Of a stretch of 49,487 nucleotides of DNA, positions 1 through 10,311 are shown in pieces. The position numbers and the translations under genes are program-made. The first letter of the stretch is position 1. Every line of letters begins with the position of its first letter. The notes under the pieces were generated by a model, which worked only from the letters and a program-made list of their open reading frames with translations, made no database searches and had not been told where the DNA came from. Origin of the DNA: Mastigamoeba balamuthi (Eukaryota > Evosea > Mastigamoebida > Mastigamoebidae); contig CACRSC010000044.1 in the NCBI GenBank assembly GCA_902651635.1, positions 186,236 through 235,722 on the forward strand. Direction: 5' to 3'.

Positions 1-30
<30 letters not shown>
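1..30. repeat. (TC)n microsatellite
   Basis: The window opens in 15 TC units. A second, interrupted TC run lies at about 111-127, just upstream of the first gene. It is a simple repeat, not a telomere. Confidence 0.95.
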
Positions 31-33
<3 letters not shown>

Positions 34-151
34 CAGCGTGCATCGTGCTGCAAAAGCGGTGAAGCATGCATTGGGGCAGGATGAACCGACGGCTTGACTC
101 ACTGCTGTCTCTCTCTCTCTCTCTCTCGCTCTGCCAGCAAGCACCACCCAG

Positions 152-628
152 ATGAGAGCCCTCCTGATTGCGAGCATCGCCTGCCTCAGCCTCGTCTGCT
201 CGGCAGCAGAGCAGAGGTTCACGATCCAGAGCAGGAGCAGCGGCCTGTACCTCGACGGGCGCAAGGCGGGCATGGAGAAGCCGGTGCTGACGGACCGCGC
301 CGCCGAGAACGACCCCTACCTGCAGTGGGAGCTGGTGCCCGTCACCGACGGCCGCTTCGCGATCAAGAGCTGCAGCAGCGGCGGCTTCCTCGACGGGCGC
401 AACTCGGGCATGAAGGACCCCATCCTCTCCTTCAGGCAGCCCGCGCCCTCCGACTTCCACCTCCAGTGGTCGCTCCTCCCGGTGTCCCACAACTCGGACG
501 TGGCCCTCCTCAGCCGCAGCAGCGGCGGCTACCTCGACGGCCGCAAAGCCGGGATCGTCGACCCCGTCATCACCTACCGCCAGCCCGCGGACGACATGTA
601 CCTCCACTGGATCATCAAGCCACTCTGA
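152..628 (+). CDS. secreted beta-trefoil lectin-like protein
   Basis: Single-exon gene for 158 residues. Residues 1-19 are a signal peptide (basic MR start, hydrophobic core, small residues before EQRF), so the product is secreted. The rest is three clear repeats of about 42 residues, starting near 22, 64 and 112. Each has S-x-SSG-x-[YF]-LDGR, then a P, then [YFH]-L-[QH]-W. Three such repeats are the hallmark of a beta-trefoil fold, as in ricin-B-type lectins and actin-crosslinking-like proteins. Sugar binding is inferred from the fold and secretion; the ligand is unknown. The QxW motif of classical ricin-B repeats is only loosely matched (LQW/LHW). A TC-rich tract precedes the ATG directly and may be part of the promoter or 5' leader. 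Confidence 0.8.
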   Translation: MRALLIASIACLSLVCSAAEQRFTIQSRSSGLYLDGRKAGMEKPVLTDRAAENDPYLQWELVPVTDGRFAIKSCSSGGFLDGRNSGMKDPILSFRQPAPSDFHLQWSLLPVSHNSDVALLSRSSGGYLDGRKAGIVDPVITYRQPADDMYLHWIIKPL

Positions 629-1182
629 GGCCACCCCCCACGCCCTGAGAGGTCTACCGGCCCTTGTGACATACCCGAATGCCCCCTAGACCCTCCCTCC
701 CTCCCTCCTCTGTTGTGGTGCTTCAACCAATGAAGTGGCTTTGGAGAAGAAACTGATGAGCCCTGTAGTTGTTCTAGTGAGAGTGCTGCACGTGGCGCGA
801 GGTCAGTGTGCTCTGGTGGTACGAACCATCGGACTGCAACGCGCTGGCTCCCACGCTACCGTGAGCGTCGTCGAACCACTGCTTCCTGTTGCCCTGTATG
901 GGCCTGCGCGAGGCCCACGGCCTCTTAGTGCGGAGCCGACGCTGCCGAGGGGTGCCGATGCAGGTCGTCTGGTATCTGACGGTGCGTGCGGCCAATTCGC
1001 TGCCTGGCGGCTGGCGGCTGAGTCAGCGCTCTCCATGCCAGCCGACTGACTGCTCGAACTGCGACTTGACTGCATGCTCAGGACAAGAACAAGCATAAAC
1101 AGCATCACTCACAGTGGAAGGGGAAAGATGCAAAGACATTCAATTCCTGTTCTGTACACCCAACGCCATAGCAGCGGGACCC
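629..1182. other. intergenic, no gene seen
   Basis: The spacer runs from the beta-trefoil stop to the 3' end of the oppositely oriented lyase gene. Several overlapping open frames exist, but none has domain-like sequence or a partner exon. A pyrimidine-rich tract (CCCTCC repeats) lies at about 690-715. Confidence 0.6.
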
Positions 1183-4100
1183 TCACAGCATGGCCAAGGC
1201 CCAGAGAAGAGCAGCGACCATGCCACCCCCAGAGAGGCCGCTTCCCGCACCGTCTGCGCCGTCACTGATGTCCGCGGTCCCGCCGCCCGACGGGTAGCTT
1301 GGGACCGTCGCGGACCCCGAGCCCGAGTCCTGCATCGGCGGCGCGTCGCTCGTCTTGGTGATCGTGAGCGTCACGGCCCCGGGCCCCGCGCTGGCCAGTG
1401 TCGTGGTGAGCATCCCGCTCTTGGCGCTGCCCCTGACGGTGACCGCAGCGCCCGCGTTGGCCCGGACCGAGTACTGCGCCCCGTCGAGGTCCGCGACGAA
1501 CACGCGCAGCGACGCCGTGGCGACGCCCGCGACGTCGACGCTGAGCGCCTCGCCCCGCGACATGTTCATCAGGTGCGCGGCCCGGGCGGCAGCGACGTTG
1601 GAGGGGTCGAGGAAGAACTGCCCGTTGCCCTTGGGGACCATCTGCCGCAGCCTCGGCGACTGGCGCCCGTTGAACAGCGCCAGCGTGTCGGCGGCGCCCG
1701 CGATGTGCAGCAGCGCGCCGACGACGCGGCCGCCGGCGCCGGTGACCAGCGAGCTCGTCAGGGCCCCGAGCGTCGCCTGCGTGTCGGCGGCCTGGAAGAC
1801 GTGCAGCATCGCGTCCCAGTCGCGGTCGGCGTCGGGGCTAACGGTGACGTGGAACATGCGCTGCGAGGCGGCGACGTCGTAGTCGGCCCACGAGGCGTCG
1901 GCCTTCTCGTCGACGACGGCGCCGTACCTGCACGGCGTCAGCGTGCGCACCTGCGCCCGCTGCCCCTTGGGCGTCGTCCACGTCGCCGTGCCGCACGTCG
2001 ACGACAGCGCCGGGGCGACGGGCGTGTGCAGGTACCACTTCTTGCGCGGGGAGAGCTCCGCGAGGATCTCGGACTTCATCTTGGCGTCGCCCCACGTGTA
2101 CGGCGCCGTCCACGTGGCGCTCTCGCGCGGGTCGAGGACGTGGAGCCTGTCGAGCAGCACTACCGTGTCGTGGGAGCTGTCGGCCGAGGGCAGGTAGAGG
2201 ATGCTGCGCGTGTGCTCGTGCTGGACGACGTCGGGGACGTACCAGTCGCCGCTCTGCCGCCAGTGCCCCGAGTGCACGCCCTGGACCAGCGCCCACGTCT
2301 CGGCGAACTCGACGGCGACGACGCCCTTGGCCTCGCGCGCCTGGTGCGCCTCGGGCGCGCTGAGCTGCGGGAACCCCGCGAGGCGCATCGTGTTGGCGCC
2401 GCCGGTGCCCGTCGTCGTCGGGGCGCCGTACGACTGCGGGTTCGTCAGCACCCACTCGCCCTTGCGGTACACCTGCACGTTGCCGTTGTAGCACGTCATG
2501 TGGTCGAGCCAGAGCGCCTTGGGGAAGTCGAAGCCCAGCAGCGTGTCGCCCGCGCCCCAGCCCGTGCGGTAGAGCCCCACGCCCGCCGTCGAGTCCGAGT
2601 AGAGCCCCCGCGGCTGCGCAGTGCGCCAGTCGGTCCCCTGCGCGGCGTCGGGGGCCTTCCAGAAGAACAGCGCCTCGTCGGGCAGCCACGGGTCGCCGTA
2701 CTCGCCCGTGAACTTGGAGCCGAACTGCTCCGAGTAGAAGCGCCACGTCTGGTCGCGGACCGCCTGCGAGGGCGCGACCTGCGAGGCGATGAGCGTCAGG
2801 CCGACCGTGTAGGCCCCGCGGTAGCCCCACACGTGGCAGCGGTCGCCCTCGTTCTCGTCGCCCCAGAGGTACGTGTCGACGAGGTCCGGCGTAGTCATGT
2901 GCATCCAGAACACGCCGACCACGTCTGCGAAAGCGGCGACCTCGGGGAAGTGGTCCACGCCGAACGCCGTGCGGGCGCACTGGTGCACGAGCAGCAGCTG
3001 GTGCATCGTCCCGCCGTCGTAGTAGGAGCTCTCGGGCCACGCGCCGCCGCGGGCCACGGTCGTCGTCAGCGCCAGCAGCTCGTTGCGCACAGTCGTGAAG
3101 TCCGCGGCCGTCGCGTGCATCCCCCCGAGCCACGTGCGCCCCAGCAGCGCCTTGGCGGGCACGTCGCTGGTGTCGCCCATCGCTGCGTGTGCGAGCACTA
3201 TGCCAAAGTACCTGGCAGAGGGGCGAGCAACAGGCAATTATGACTTTGAGTTGTAGTCACAACTTTTATCAAGTACGAATATTGAAAAAAAGCAAACAAA
3301 TTCGTTTGAACGATGCCTGCCGCAATCACTTTTACGAGGAGTCATAAGCCTCTCGTGTGTGCTTGTATTCCTGGCATGGGAAATGACGCAGGAGTGTTGG
3401 CAAGGCTAATAGAGCAAATGCACGCAAGAGCCGTGAAATGTGATGTACCAGCCCACTATCTCGTCGGTGTCGGCGTCGCGGAAGAAGAGGCGAGTGCCAG
3501 GGTTTTCGGGGTCCTCCTGCGTCATCCACGTGACGGCCGAGTCGAGCCTCTTGGCGAGGGCCGAGCGCTTGGAGCCGTCCATCCAGTTGTAGATGTGGTC
3601 GTAGACGATGGCGCCGCGTATGACCCACCGGCGGTAGAAGTCGCCGTCCTTCTTGTCCGCCACCTTGATGAACTGCGTGTTGATCAGGTCCCACGCGTTC
3701 TGGGCAAACTGCGAGCAGACCCGAAGGGCCGTCAGAACTCGCGGCAATCGCTCATTTCTTGCGGACAACGGTGGAACGTGTCTGGCACTCGATCAATCAC
3801 CGTGTTCAAACCCAAGACCCGGTGGGAAGCCGTGCTTTGAGCACGCGTGTGCAAACGCCCAAGCCCAGATCGGGAGCGCCTCGAACCTCAACACCAAATG
3901 CAGCATAAAAACCGTTGCAACACCCCCAATTGTGCAACTCCGCCCCTCCATTCTCTGGCCCCTCATCCCGTTTGCAGAGCACACCGCGGCATTGCCAACG
4001 ACGCAAGCGCGCAGTGGGAGAGAGGGGGAGAGGGGAAATGGGGGGAGCAGAGGGGCGTGGGCTGTGCGTGCCTTGGGGTCGCCCGTGAGCTGGTACAGGA

Positions 4101-4374
4101 GGCATGGCATGTAGCCCGTTACCCACCCAGCGTTGTCGACGGCGTGGCGCACCATCCACGCCCACATGCGCCCCGCGGGGCTCGCCGCAGGGGCCGTGCG
4201 CATGGCGTCGAGCCGCGCACGCATGGCGTCGGTCCACAGGAACCGCGGGTGCGCAGTCGTCGGGGCAGCGGGCACGTACGGCGCAGTGGCCGACATGCAC
4301 GCGCAGGCGAGCACGGCCATGAGCAGCGACAGCGACAGAGCGAGAGGCGGCAGGCTGGCAGCGCTGGGAGGCAT
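1183..4374 (-). CDS. heparinase II/III-like polysaccharide lyase, secreted
   Basis: Three exons join in phase: 4374-4072, 3708-3449 and 3211-1183, giving 863 residues. Intron 1 uses a GC donor (AAG|GCACGC); intron 2 is GT-AG. Residues about 5-28 are a signal peptide. Next comes HPRFLWTDAMRARLDAMR, typical of the alpha/alpha-toroid N-terminus of heparinase II/III-type lyases, then GYMPCLLYQLTGDPK continued in frame by FAQNAW. The large exon carries the toroid remainder (WGYRGAYTVGLTLIASQ) and a beta-rich part with the family-like DHMTCYNGNVQVYRKGEW stretch. The C-terminus is a Gly/Ser-rich linker and a short hydrophobic tail (MVAALLWALAML), which suggests a GPI anchor or membrane tether. The likely role is cleavage of uronic-acid-containing polysaccharide in the food vacuole or outside the cell. 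Substrate and catalytic His/Tyr could not be assigned by eye; the family call is by motif recall. Confidence 0.72.
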
Positions 4375-5027
4375 GGGGAGTGTGTGTGGCAGTTCAAGCG
4401 ATCTGGTGGCTGAGGAGCTACGATCTATTCTGGGGGGTTACTGTAATAAGCAGGAGATCGCTCTGACGCGTAGATATTTTCTTTTGCATCTCCCCGAACT
4501 CCGAGCCATGTCAGCGTGTCACAGATTACCTGCGCTCGGCCCCTCTGCGTCCCCTCCAGCCGACTGGAAGTACACTCGATGTTCAACAACCTCGGGGACG
4601 TCGTGGTACTCCGCATCGCTCGCTGTATGGCAGCGACCTGCTGCAAGAGCTCCAAGTCTATTGCACAGCGAGAGGGGAATGCTGCGCTCGTTTTGCGCCG
4701 CTACGCGTTTCACGTGACGTCGTTTTCCCGTACGGGCTCGTACTACTCGCCCACCTGGCGCGGAGCCCACCATGGGGATCTCTTTCACCTTCGGGCCCGT
4801 GGACACCGGACAGCACGAACGCTGAGGTCTACTGCCTTCACGCGCTCGCCGTCCTTTTCCTGTGACGAGATGCCTGTGCTGTAACACTCACCTGCCCGCC
4901 GTCTGCAATGTGCGTTGTCTGAGGGGGCTTTAACTGCCCCTGCGCGCATTCACATGGTTTGTTGCCCTTCTTCCAGATACGGACGGCTTCCAGAGAAACG
5001 AGAGGCCCGCCGAGGGGTACGGGCGCA
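4375..5027. other. intergenic, no gene seen
   Basis: This stretch lies upstream of the lyase start and should hold its promoter. No TATA-like box stands out. Open frames on both strands (for example about 4516-4887) lack recognisable protein features. Confidence 0.5.
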
Positions 5028-5216
5028 TTGACTGGACAAAAAGAGTTGCTGTGTGCCTCTGGGGCGACCAATTCGCTTGGAGGATCGCGAACAGCCAGTT
5101 GCCTCGCGAGGCAGCTCGATATTTTACCATCACTAAGATACTCAGTTGATTCGTTCGTTTTTTGCGCTTGCGTAAGTTTCCGCGGGTCGAACTTATGGGC
5201 ACCACCGGTAGGGGCC
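5028..5216 (+). repeat. dispersed repeat R1, copy 1 (left arm of inverted pair)
   Basis: R1 is marked by GGGGCGACCAATTCGCTTGG, then TTGCCTCGCGAGGCAGCTCG (which contains the palindrome TGCCTCGCGAGGCA) and CTCAGTTGATTCGTTCG. Other copies lie at 5628-5828 (inverted), 16838-17345 and 28740-29375, with a degenerate piece near 22430-22515. No coding capacity was found, so it looks like a non-autonomous mobile element or its remnant. Confidence 0.8.
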
Positions 5217-5358
5217 TCTTAGCACCGCGTCAGCACCCGTTCTCAAAGCAGCGTGCCCTGTCAGCACATAGCAACCGGTCAGCTCGGCGCCGCCGAGGAC
5301 GAGCCAATCTGTCGCTCACCCTTTGCTCACTCGTATCTTCCGCAGAGGAGCAAAAGAC

Positions 5359-5580
5359 TCAGGAGGGCCTGTACCGCCATCCTCGATGTCCCAGTTGTTC
5401 CCGTCCGGTGTTGCCGCCTGCGATTTCCCGTGTCCCGGGGTAGACTCCGCAGCCCAGCAGAAAGAAAAGCACAGCAGAGCCGACGCACAGCAAGCAAGAG
5501 CCCACAGCAGGGCCGCAGTGGGGCTCCGCAGGCCATAGGAGCTGGCGGAAGTCCCTGGCGCACTCGCAGTTCTGCTCCAT
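5359..5580 (-). CDS. small hypothetical membrane ORF between the R1 arms
   Basis: ATG at 5580, stop at 5359, 73 residues, lying entirely between two inverted R1 copies. It starts MEQNCECARDFRQLLWP and has one convincing transmembrane stretch (CLLCVGSAVLFFLLGCGVYP) near residues 30-50. It matches no family I recognise. It could be the first exon of a longer gene, because a downstream acceptor cannot be excluded, or a chance frame in GC-rich DNA. Confidence 0.25.
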   Translation of the reverse strand: MEQNCECARDFRQLLWPAEPHCGPAVGSCLLCVGSAVLFFLLGCGVYPGTREIAGGNTGREQLGHRGWRYRPS

Positions 5581-5627
5581 CGCCGACAGCTTTGACACAG
5601 TCCGGCTGCCACTTGTCCTATCGGCAT

Positions 5628-5828
5628 GACGAGTGGTGCCCATAAAAGCGACCCGCGGAAAAAAAAAGTAGCGCAAAAGTTCGACGAATCAACTGAGTAT
5701 CTCTGTGGACCAAAATATCGAGCTGCCTCGCGAGGCAACTGGCTGTTCGCGATCCTCCAAGCGAATTGGTCGCCCCAGAGGCACACAGCAACTCTTTTTC
5801 TTTTGTCCTGCACTGCGTGCCTGGCCAG
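5628..5828 (-). repeat. dispersed repeat R1, copy 2 (right arm, inverted)
   Basis: Its reverse complement matches 5028-5216 over nearly the whole length, including the GCGACCAATTCGCTTGG core, the TGCCTCGCGAGGCA palindrome and the TTATGGGCACCAC end. The arms face each other across about 410 bases, so the locus could fold into a long hairpin. Confidence 0.8.
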
Positions 5829-5989
5829 TACACCCTCGTCGGGCCACCCGCCTACCGGAGAATTCCAACGGAATCTGAATCTCTGGCAGGATATCTTTCC
5901 GGCCACCACGCCAGCAGTTGAATCTGGCCGTTCTCTGAAGGCGCCCGGACCACACACAACGTATCAGCAGAGCAGAGCAGAACACCCGC

Positions 5990-8900
5990 ATGGACATCGC
6001 CATCCGCGGCGCCGTCTCTCTCGTCGCCTCCCACACCGCCTGCCGCCTCCGCGGCCGCCTGCTGGCCTCGTGCACCGCCACCCGCGTCTACCGCAACAGC
6101 TCTGCGTCGGCTCTCGAGGCGCGTCTCGCGTTCGCGTCCTGCGACCCGTCGTCGCCCTCGCCGCCCGTCGTCTGCGGCCTCCGCGCCTCCGTCCGCGGCC
6201 AGGCGCTCCTGGGCCGCGCTGTGCCCCGCCCCGCCGCCTTCGAGCGCTACGACGCGGCCGTGGCCGCCGGCGGCGCCGCGGTGCTGCTCGAGCGCGACGA
6301 GTCTGACGGGTCCTGCGTCGTGTCGCTGGGCCCGGTGCTCCCGGGGGAGCTCTGCTCGGTCTCGGTCGATTACGTCGTGGCCGTCGGCCCGGGCGCCCGC
6401 CTGGCGCTGCCCGTCGGCTGCGTAGACGCGTCGATAACCGACGACGTCCGCGCGGAGGCGCAGGCGATGTGCGGGTTGCCGGGCGCCGTCTCTGTCCGCG
6501 TCGAGGCGTCCTGCGAGGCCCCGGAGCGCCTGGCGTCGCTGGCCTCGCCGTCGCACCCGGCGGCCACCTCGCGCGTGGCCGAGAGCGGGTCGGAAGCGGT
6601 GCTCGAGTACGCCTGCGAGCGCACGCGGGGCCGCGAGGACGTGTTCGTAGTGCAGGCGCAGTTCTCCGCGTCGCCCGAGCTCGTGGTCCTCGCCGAGCGC
6701 GACCCGCAGGGCGGCAGCACGGCGTTCGTCGCGGTGGCGTGCCCGAGGGCCGCTGCGGGCGACGCGGGGCCGCAGCAGGGCCCCTGCGAGTTCGTGTTCG
6801 TCGTCGACTGCAGCGGCTCCATGTCGGGCTCGCGGATCGAGCGCGCCAAGCAGGCCCTGCAGCTCTGCCTGCGCGGCATCCCCGAGTCCTCCCTCTTCAA
6901 CAGTGGGCTGCAGCCCTCCGCCCCTCCTCCTCCTCCTCTTCCACCTCGTGTTCTGACTCCCGTGCAGTCTACACGTTCGGGTCCACGTGGAAATCGCTGT
7001 GGAAGGAGAGCCTCAAATACAACGAAGCCAAGTAACCACCGATTCTGCCAGCGCACCGCTGACGCGTCTGCCTGCAGTTTCAAGGTTGCCACGGAGTTCG
7101 TCTCGAAGATGGCGGGAGACATGGGAGGCACGGAGATCCTGCAGCCGCTACAGCACATCCTCACCAGCCCCGCGCACGCAGGCTTCCAGCGGCAGCTGTT
7201 CTGCATGGTAACAGAGCTCACCTGCGCCCCCCAGCGCCTGCGCTCACCACACCCGCGAGCCAGACCGACGGCGAGGTTAGCGAAGAGGACAGGGTCGTCA
7301 ACTGGGTCGCGGAAAACGCCAAGGGGACCCGCGTCTTCTCGTTCGCCATCGGCGCCGAGGCGAGCCAGCGGCTGGTCTCTGGCATCGCCAAAGCGTCCGG
7401 CGGGATGCCCGTGTCGGTGAAGGAGACAGAGGACATACCACAGGCCGTGATGCTGCAGCTGGGCCGATCGCTGCGGGCGGGCCTCGAGTCGTTCGGCCTG
7501 CGCGTGGAGCCCGGGGCGGTGAACTGGATCCGCTCTGGCGGGGCAGCGATCGCCTTCGCAGAGGACAGCATCGCATGTGAGGCCACGTGCCTGCTGCGCG
7601 CGGCTGACAGCTTTGTACAGACATCGGGTTCGTCGAGGAGTCAGTTCCTGAGGTTGCGTGCTCGTTCGAGTACCGCGTCGCGGGGCAGAACGCGCGCGTG
7701 GCTCAGGCGGTGGGCAAGAGCGATGCGAGCGAGACCTGTACACTTCACAAGCTGGTTGTCGGGATGCTCATCGAGCAAGGGATGCTACCGAAGGCCCGAG
7801 TCTCCCCACTGGCACTGCGGTCCGTCCATTTGGCAGCCCTGAGCGGTCCACTGACGCTGTATGGTGTCTTCGCTGATCCGTCAGGCACAACCTGATGAGC
7901 AAGGAGACGTCCTTCGTTGTGGTCAACGAGAGCAAGGGGACGGCCGCCGAGACCTCGGTGGTCCTGCAGGAGCTCCCGGATCCACCGAGGCGCACGACCG
8001 GCTCGGGGCGCTACTGCGACACGTCGAACTTCGATCCGAGCTTCACGGCAGATTCGCACTTTGACGCCGCGGACGGGGACCTCGCAGACCAGTTCTCGGG
8101 CTTCACGTACACCGACAAGAAGATCGACGCACAGCTCTCTCAGATATCCCAGTCCGTGTGTGCGCTCAAGTGCATGTCAGCGAGCATGGCGGACGAGATG
8201 GAGGACCAGAGCAAGTGAGCAGCACACCCAGTTTCCCATCCGGCTCGCCTGACTCGCCCTTCCCCCAGGTTGCTCGACGAGCTTGATATGAAACTCGAAT
8301 GCAGCAAGGCCCAGCTGAGGCCCCAGACGTCGGTTCTGTCGCGCGCCAAGTCTGCCATCAAGTCCATCTTCCACAGATCCGACAGAGACGCGCCAAGCGC
8401 GCCGGCGTCCAGCTCCAGCCCTCCTGCAGCGACGACTCCATCTGTCAGTGCGGCGGCGGCAGCAGCAGCAGCCCCACAGGAAAAATACGAGCTGCTGCAG
8501 GTGGTGGGGAAGGGGTCCTTCGGGAAGACTCTCAGAGCCAGAGACAAGACTACCGGGGCCATCGTCACTCTCGAAGTCGGCCCTCGCTCTGACCCCGACC
8601 GCGACACCAACTCGGTGCGCTTGCCCATCGAGTGCGCCCATTTCATCTCACAACGCGGCCGTGAGCAGACGACCTCGACGTTCTGCGGGACGCCGGAGCA
8701 CATCGCCCCGGAGTTCTTGACGAGGGCCTCGAAGGGCGGCCGGGCCGTATCGGACGACCAGAGAATGCAGCTCGCCCACCCCTTCCTTCTCAAGCTCATC
8801 TCGTCGTCCACAACGGTGACTTCTTCCCCAAAGCCTGCACTAACGGGCCCTTTCCAGAACGAGAAGCGTTATAGAGTCTTCGAGATGGTCGACTCTGTGG

Positions 8901-10167
8901 AGCTCTTCTTCCTGGTTCAGAAGAACAAACATTTCTCCGAAGTTGCAGGTCTGCCCCTGCACTCTGACACCCGCAAACCTCCTCGGCGTAACCACACCAC
9001 GAACCCAGTGCGCGGGCTCATCGCCGAGATGGTCTGTCTCGTCGAGTGGTTGCACTCCAAGTCGCTCAGCTTGGGGCAGTACTCGGACGACGAGTGGCAG
9101 CTGACACTCAGTACGTCGACTGAATGCCTTGCTGGCCTTGACAAGATGTCCAGGCGGTCATCTCCTGTACAAGGGAGCGAACTTGGTCGAGGGCGGGAGT
9201 CCCGAGGCAGACTGGTGGGCTCTGGGCAGCATTCTCTACGAGCTCCTCTGCGGACTGGTGAGCCCTTGCGTTGTGCCGCGGTGTTCACACATGCCTGCGT
9301 CCTGCAGCCGCCCTTCTGGAGCGACAACGTCGCGGAAATGTACCAGAAGACCATCAAGGGACAGGTCACCTTCCAGAGCTCGCTCAGCTCGCAGGCAGTG
9401 GCTCTCCTGTCGCAGGTACGCGCGCGGTTTTTGGCCACTTGTGACACCCTTCTGGCAGCTGCTCGATGTGGACCCCGCGAAGAGGGCAGCCAGCAGCGTC
9501 AGGTCGCACTCGTGGTTCGACACGATCGACTGGAGCCAGGCAGAGAAGTACGCTTGTATGGCTGCGCGTGGCCTCTCACACCTCGGGCAAACACAGAGGG
9601 GCGCTGCAGCCAGACGCACTTCTGGTCACCCCCAAGGCGAGCGCGACCGACTGCGCGCACATAGACGCCAGCTTCACCAGCGAGGAGCCCTGTAGAGCCA
9701 CCCTGCATCAGCAGGAGCAGCAGCAGCAGAAGCAGCAGCAGAGGGACACCAGGAAGCTCTACGAGCAGCTGGTTGTCCTCCTCGGCCATGACGGCTCGTG
9801 GGACTACTCCGAGGCGCTGGCGGCTGCCGTTGGAGCTCCACTGGGCCAGCTCCGCCAAGCAGTGCCCCCAGCCCTCGCGAGCAAAGACCGCGCGTGGCCC
9901 ACGGCCCTCGGTGTGCTCCCCGCCAGCAGCTCTAGACGTCTCTAATGCAGTTGCTCGCTCTACAGGCGTTGCCTGCTTGTCGATCAAGTTCCAGAAGTAC
10001 TACGCCGAATGGGAGATGCTCAGCACGAAGGCGACAGCCTTTCTGAAATCGTCTCTTGGACCTGAGGTGCTCCGATTCTCATCAGACAGTGTGTGCCGGG
10101 TCTCACTCCTCCCCTCTAGTTCCCCACAGCTATGGCCGAGGCAGAGAATGTTGTGGCGAGAGCCTAG
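5990..10167 (+). CDS. VIT-vWA protein with embedded AGC-type pseudokinase
   Basis: Fifteen exons join with phase kept at every junction: 5990-6902, 6968-7031, 7078-7207, 7264-7576, 7621-7819, 7885-8214, 8269-8815, 8858-8948, 9009-9110, 9154-9257, 9308-9415, 9459-9547, 9597-9910, 9966-10066 and 10120-10167, giving about 1150 residues. A VIT-type region comes first, then a vWA domain near 265-460 with the MIDAS motif DCSGSMSGS and TDGE. After an Ala/Ser linker, residues about 720-1000 resemble an AGC kinase: GKGSFGK, HPFLLKL, ELFFLVQ, EADWWALGSILYELLCG, and a C-tail-like IDASFTSEEP. The beta3 Lys is Glu (TLEV), and the HRD and DFG loops are absent. A TFCGTPEHIAPEF activation-segment motif sits far upstream in the N-lobe. 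The C-terminus (GSWDYSEAL ... WPTALGVACL) returns to the normal VWA5A-like tail. A binding or scaffold role is inferred. Confidence 0.78.
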
Positions 10168-10311
10168 GCTCGCCCACCCACCTTGCAGTCCTGAGGTGCC
10201 GCTCTCCTGCTCTCCTGAGACAAATGGAATTCCCGAGAAGATTTGCGGGGCTGTATCTTGTTGGTGCACGGATATCTGGATATTTGTTGGGTATCTGTCA
10301 CATATCCCGAG

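Noticed and set aside
1-127. TC repeats as telomeric sequence
   Set aside because: Pure dinucleotide runs recur just upstream of the first gene, and no G-rich telomere-type unit is present.
1114-3243. Long open frame on the plus strand opposite the lyase gene (about 700 codons)
   Set aside because: The Arg/Ala/Gly/Val-rich translation has no domain character. It is the shadow of the GC-rich minus-strand coding exon.
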